In this document: one piece after another, positions 14,233-15,193 of the stretch
Position numbering within the stretch: position 1 is the stretch's first letter
How the letters are laid out: every line of letters begins with the position of its first letter
NCBI GenBank assembly: GCA_047620825.1
Contig: JBLHOC010000073.1
Coordinates: 1-15,193, forward strand
From: UBA987 sp047620825
GTDB lineage: Bacteria > Bacteroidota > Bacteroidia > NS11-12g > UBA9320
Reading direction: 5' to 3'
Length of the DNA stretch: 15,193 bases
The notes under the pieces: model-generated
Told to the model about the DNA's origin: nothing
The model's input: only the letters and a program-made list of their open reading frames with translations
Databases searched by the model: none
Program-made: the position numbers and the translations under genes

Positions 14233-14349
14233 AAGGAGAGGATTCCTTAGTTCCATCACGTTTGGTGACTCATAACTCTATCATAATTCTTAGGTGAACA
14301 AGGGAATAAGCCATAGCACTTTGCGCTGTAATGATATCAAAACACCAGA

Positions 14350-14910
14350 ATGAAATATCTACTTTTATTGTTTTTTACAACTATAACTACGGTTGGATTA
14401 GGCCAAAATCATTATGTCAACGAATCTGATACAAACTTCATTCATTCAGATACTATAACAATATATGGTGGTCATCACGGCACTTCTATTTTTTACTATT
14501 TTAAAGACTCCTTAGCCGATGGTAAGTGGATTCTCACATATGATAGTGACTCGACTAGACCTCAGCACATTTATACATTTAAAAACAAACAACGTAATGG
14601 TCAGAGTTACCGTTATGACAGAGAAGGCGGCCTTTCGATGGATGGTTATTACATAAATGACATCCTCGTACATCATACCACATACTATTTCGGCAAAATC
14701 ACTTGGGAGTGTTTGGGAAACTTTTCTATATCTTGTGATGGCACCATAATAAGAGAAGCGTTTAATCGCCGGGATAAACTTAATTACGATTGCCGGAGTA
14801 TGAAAAACGGTAGTTGGGTTTATTCTTCTCGTAAAAAGAAAAGATGGTTTTTAAAACGATTAAAAGCAGAGATGAATAGAAGGGAGGACGAAGCAATCAA
14901 GATGGATTGA
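14350..14910 (+). CDS. Small exported protein with MORN/YwqK-like repeat segment
   Basis: The 186-residue protein has a signal peptide (MKYLLLLFFTTITTVGLGQ, cut before NH). The middle has patterns resembling the MORN/YwqK repeats common in Bacteroidota exported proteins: DGKWILTYDSD, KNKQRNGQSYRYDREGGLSM, DGYYINDILV and MKNGSWVYSSRKKKRW. The C-terminus is strongly basic and charged (KKKRWFLKRLKAEMNRREDE). No enzymatic motif is seen and the function is unknown. YwqK-like proteins have been annotated as antitoxins by homology, but no toxin partner is adjacent. It is transcribed alone, with 158 nt of repeat-bearing DNA upstream. Confidence 0.65.
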   Translation: MKYLLLLFFTTITTVGLGQNHYVNESDTNFIHSDTITIYGGHHGTSIFYYFKDSLADGKWILTYDSDSTRPQHIYTFKNKQRNGQSYRYDREGGLSMDGYYINDILVHHTTYYFGKITWECLGNFSISCDGTIIREAFNRRDKLNYDCRSMKNGSWVYSSRKKKRWFLKRLKAEMNRREDEAIKMD

Positions 14911-14935
14911 TTTAATTCGTTGACAAACTGGTGAT

Positions 14936-14943
14936 TACATTTG
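14936..14943 (+). promoter_or_regulatory. Bacteroidota -7 promoter box for the pseudouridine synthase
   Basis: TACATTTG is an exact TAnnTTTG match 10 nt before the ATG at 14954. A TTGACA at 14920-14925 is somewhat close for a -33 element; TTTA at 14911 is at about the usual distance. The resulting leader would be only a few bases. Confidence 0.5.
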
Positions 14944-14953
14944 CAGATTGACT

Positions 14954-15193
14954 ATGTCCGAACTTGAATCCTTCCGTCACTTCCTCATGCATAAGCCTTA
15001 TGGCTACATGACACAGTTTATTTACAACAACAAGCGTAAAAAGAAGCTGTTAGGTGAACTATATGGTTTTCCTGAGGGTACTATGGCCATTGGTCGTTTA
15101 GACGAAGCCTCAGAAGGTTTGCTCTTTTTAACAACAAATGGTAAAGTGAGTGCTTTGGTCAGTGGACGAAAAATATCGAAAGAATACCATGTT
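14954..15193 (+). CDS. RsuA/RluE-family pseudouridine synthase (3' truncated)
   Basis: Eighty codons are present before the window ends. The peptide shows the family N-terminus FLMHKPYGYMTQFIYNNKRK and the catalytic motif GRLDEASEGLLFLTTNGKVS, in which the Asp of RLD (residue 49 of this frame) is the nucleophile position. The lack of an S4 domain before KPYG and the KKKLLGELYGFPEGTMAIGR segment favour the RluE type, which modifies 23S rRNA, over RsuA/RluB, but the remainder is needed to decide. It starts 43 nt after the upstream gene and has its own -7 box. Confidence 0.88.
   Translation, partial: MSELESFRHFLMHKPYGYMTQFIYNNKRKKKLLGELYGFPEGTMAIGRLDEASEGLLFLTTNGKVSALVSGRKISKEYHV

Noticed and set aside
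14233..14248. Terminator after the lipoprotein gene (AAGGA/TCCTT)
   Set aside because: Stem is only 5 bp, AT-rich, and no T-run follows.
14250..14270. parS-like site near CATCACGTTTGGTGAC
   Set aside because: It lacks the dyad symmetry of parS (no CACGTG centre with matching arms).
14350..14910. YwqK-like antitoxin of a toxin-antitoxin pair
   Set aside because: The protein is exported and no toxin gene is adjacent; the antitoxin label for such repeat proteins rests on weak homology.

Overview
The window reads as an ordinary chromosomal stretch of a Bacteroidota bacterium, most likely Flavobacteriales. The evidence is a secreted protease with a type IX secretion (Por) C-terminal sorting domain, a ParA-ParB-DUF5683 gene order, Bacteroidota-style -7 boxes (TAnnTTTG) close upstream of several starts, little use of Shine-Dalgarno sites, and moderate to low GC. 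Both ends cut genes: a ribD-like reductase at the left and an RsuA/RluE-type pseudouridine synthase at the right.

Positions 1-5434 (+) form one tightly packed gene run with gaps of at most 18 nt and several stop/start overlaps: ribD 3' end, EamA/DMT transporter, YigZ/IMPACT family protein, T9SS-exported gluzincin metalloprotease, pterin-4a-carbinolamine dehydratase, a polysaccharide-deacetylase-like protein, and a DUF2809 membrane protein. The members do not share one pathway, so this looks like a housekeeping co-transcription unit.

Positions 5435-8506 are the least ordinary part. Two copies of an exact 66-bp repeat (5479-5544 and 8423-8488) bracket three genes: a conserved small protein of unknown function, a secreted outer-membrane-barrel-like protein, and a translationally coupled secreted protein of unknown function in visibly AT-richer DNA. 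The 293-bp gap after them holds a terminator-like hairpin, a roughly 93-nt imperfect nested inverted repeat, and the second repeat copy. A third, degenerate, inverted member of the repeat family overlaps the end of the gene ending at 14191.

Positions 8507-12524 (-) carry 3-hydroxyacyl-CoA dehydrogenase and, upstream of it, a likely operon UPF0173 metallo-hydrolase > parA > parB > DUF5683 protein (chromosome segregation genes plus a membrane protein). Divergent from this, positions 12575-14191 (+) encode a family 5 (peptide-binding) lipoprotein without an adjacent permease. Positions 14350-14910 (+) encode a small exported protein with MORN/YwqK-like repeats, followed by the truncated pseudouridine synthase.

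I found no CRISPR array, rRNA, tRNA, transposase, phage gene or recognisable defence system. The most novel material is the repeat-bracketed cassette and the intergenic repeat family that runs into gene 3' ends.
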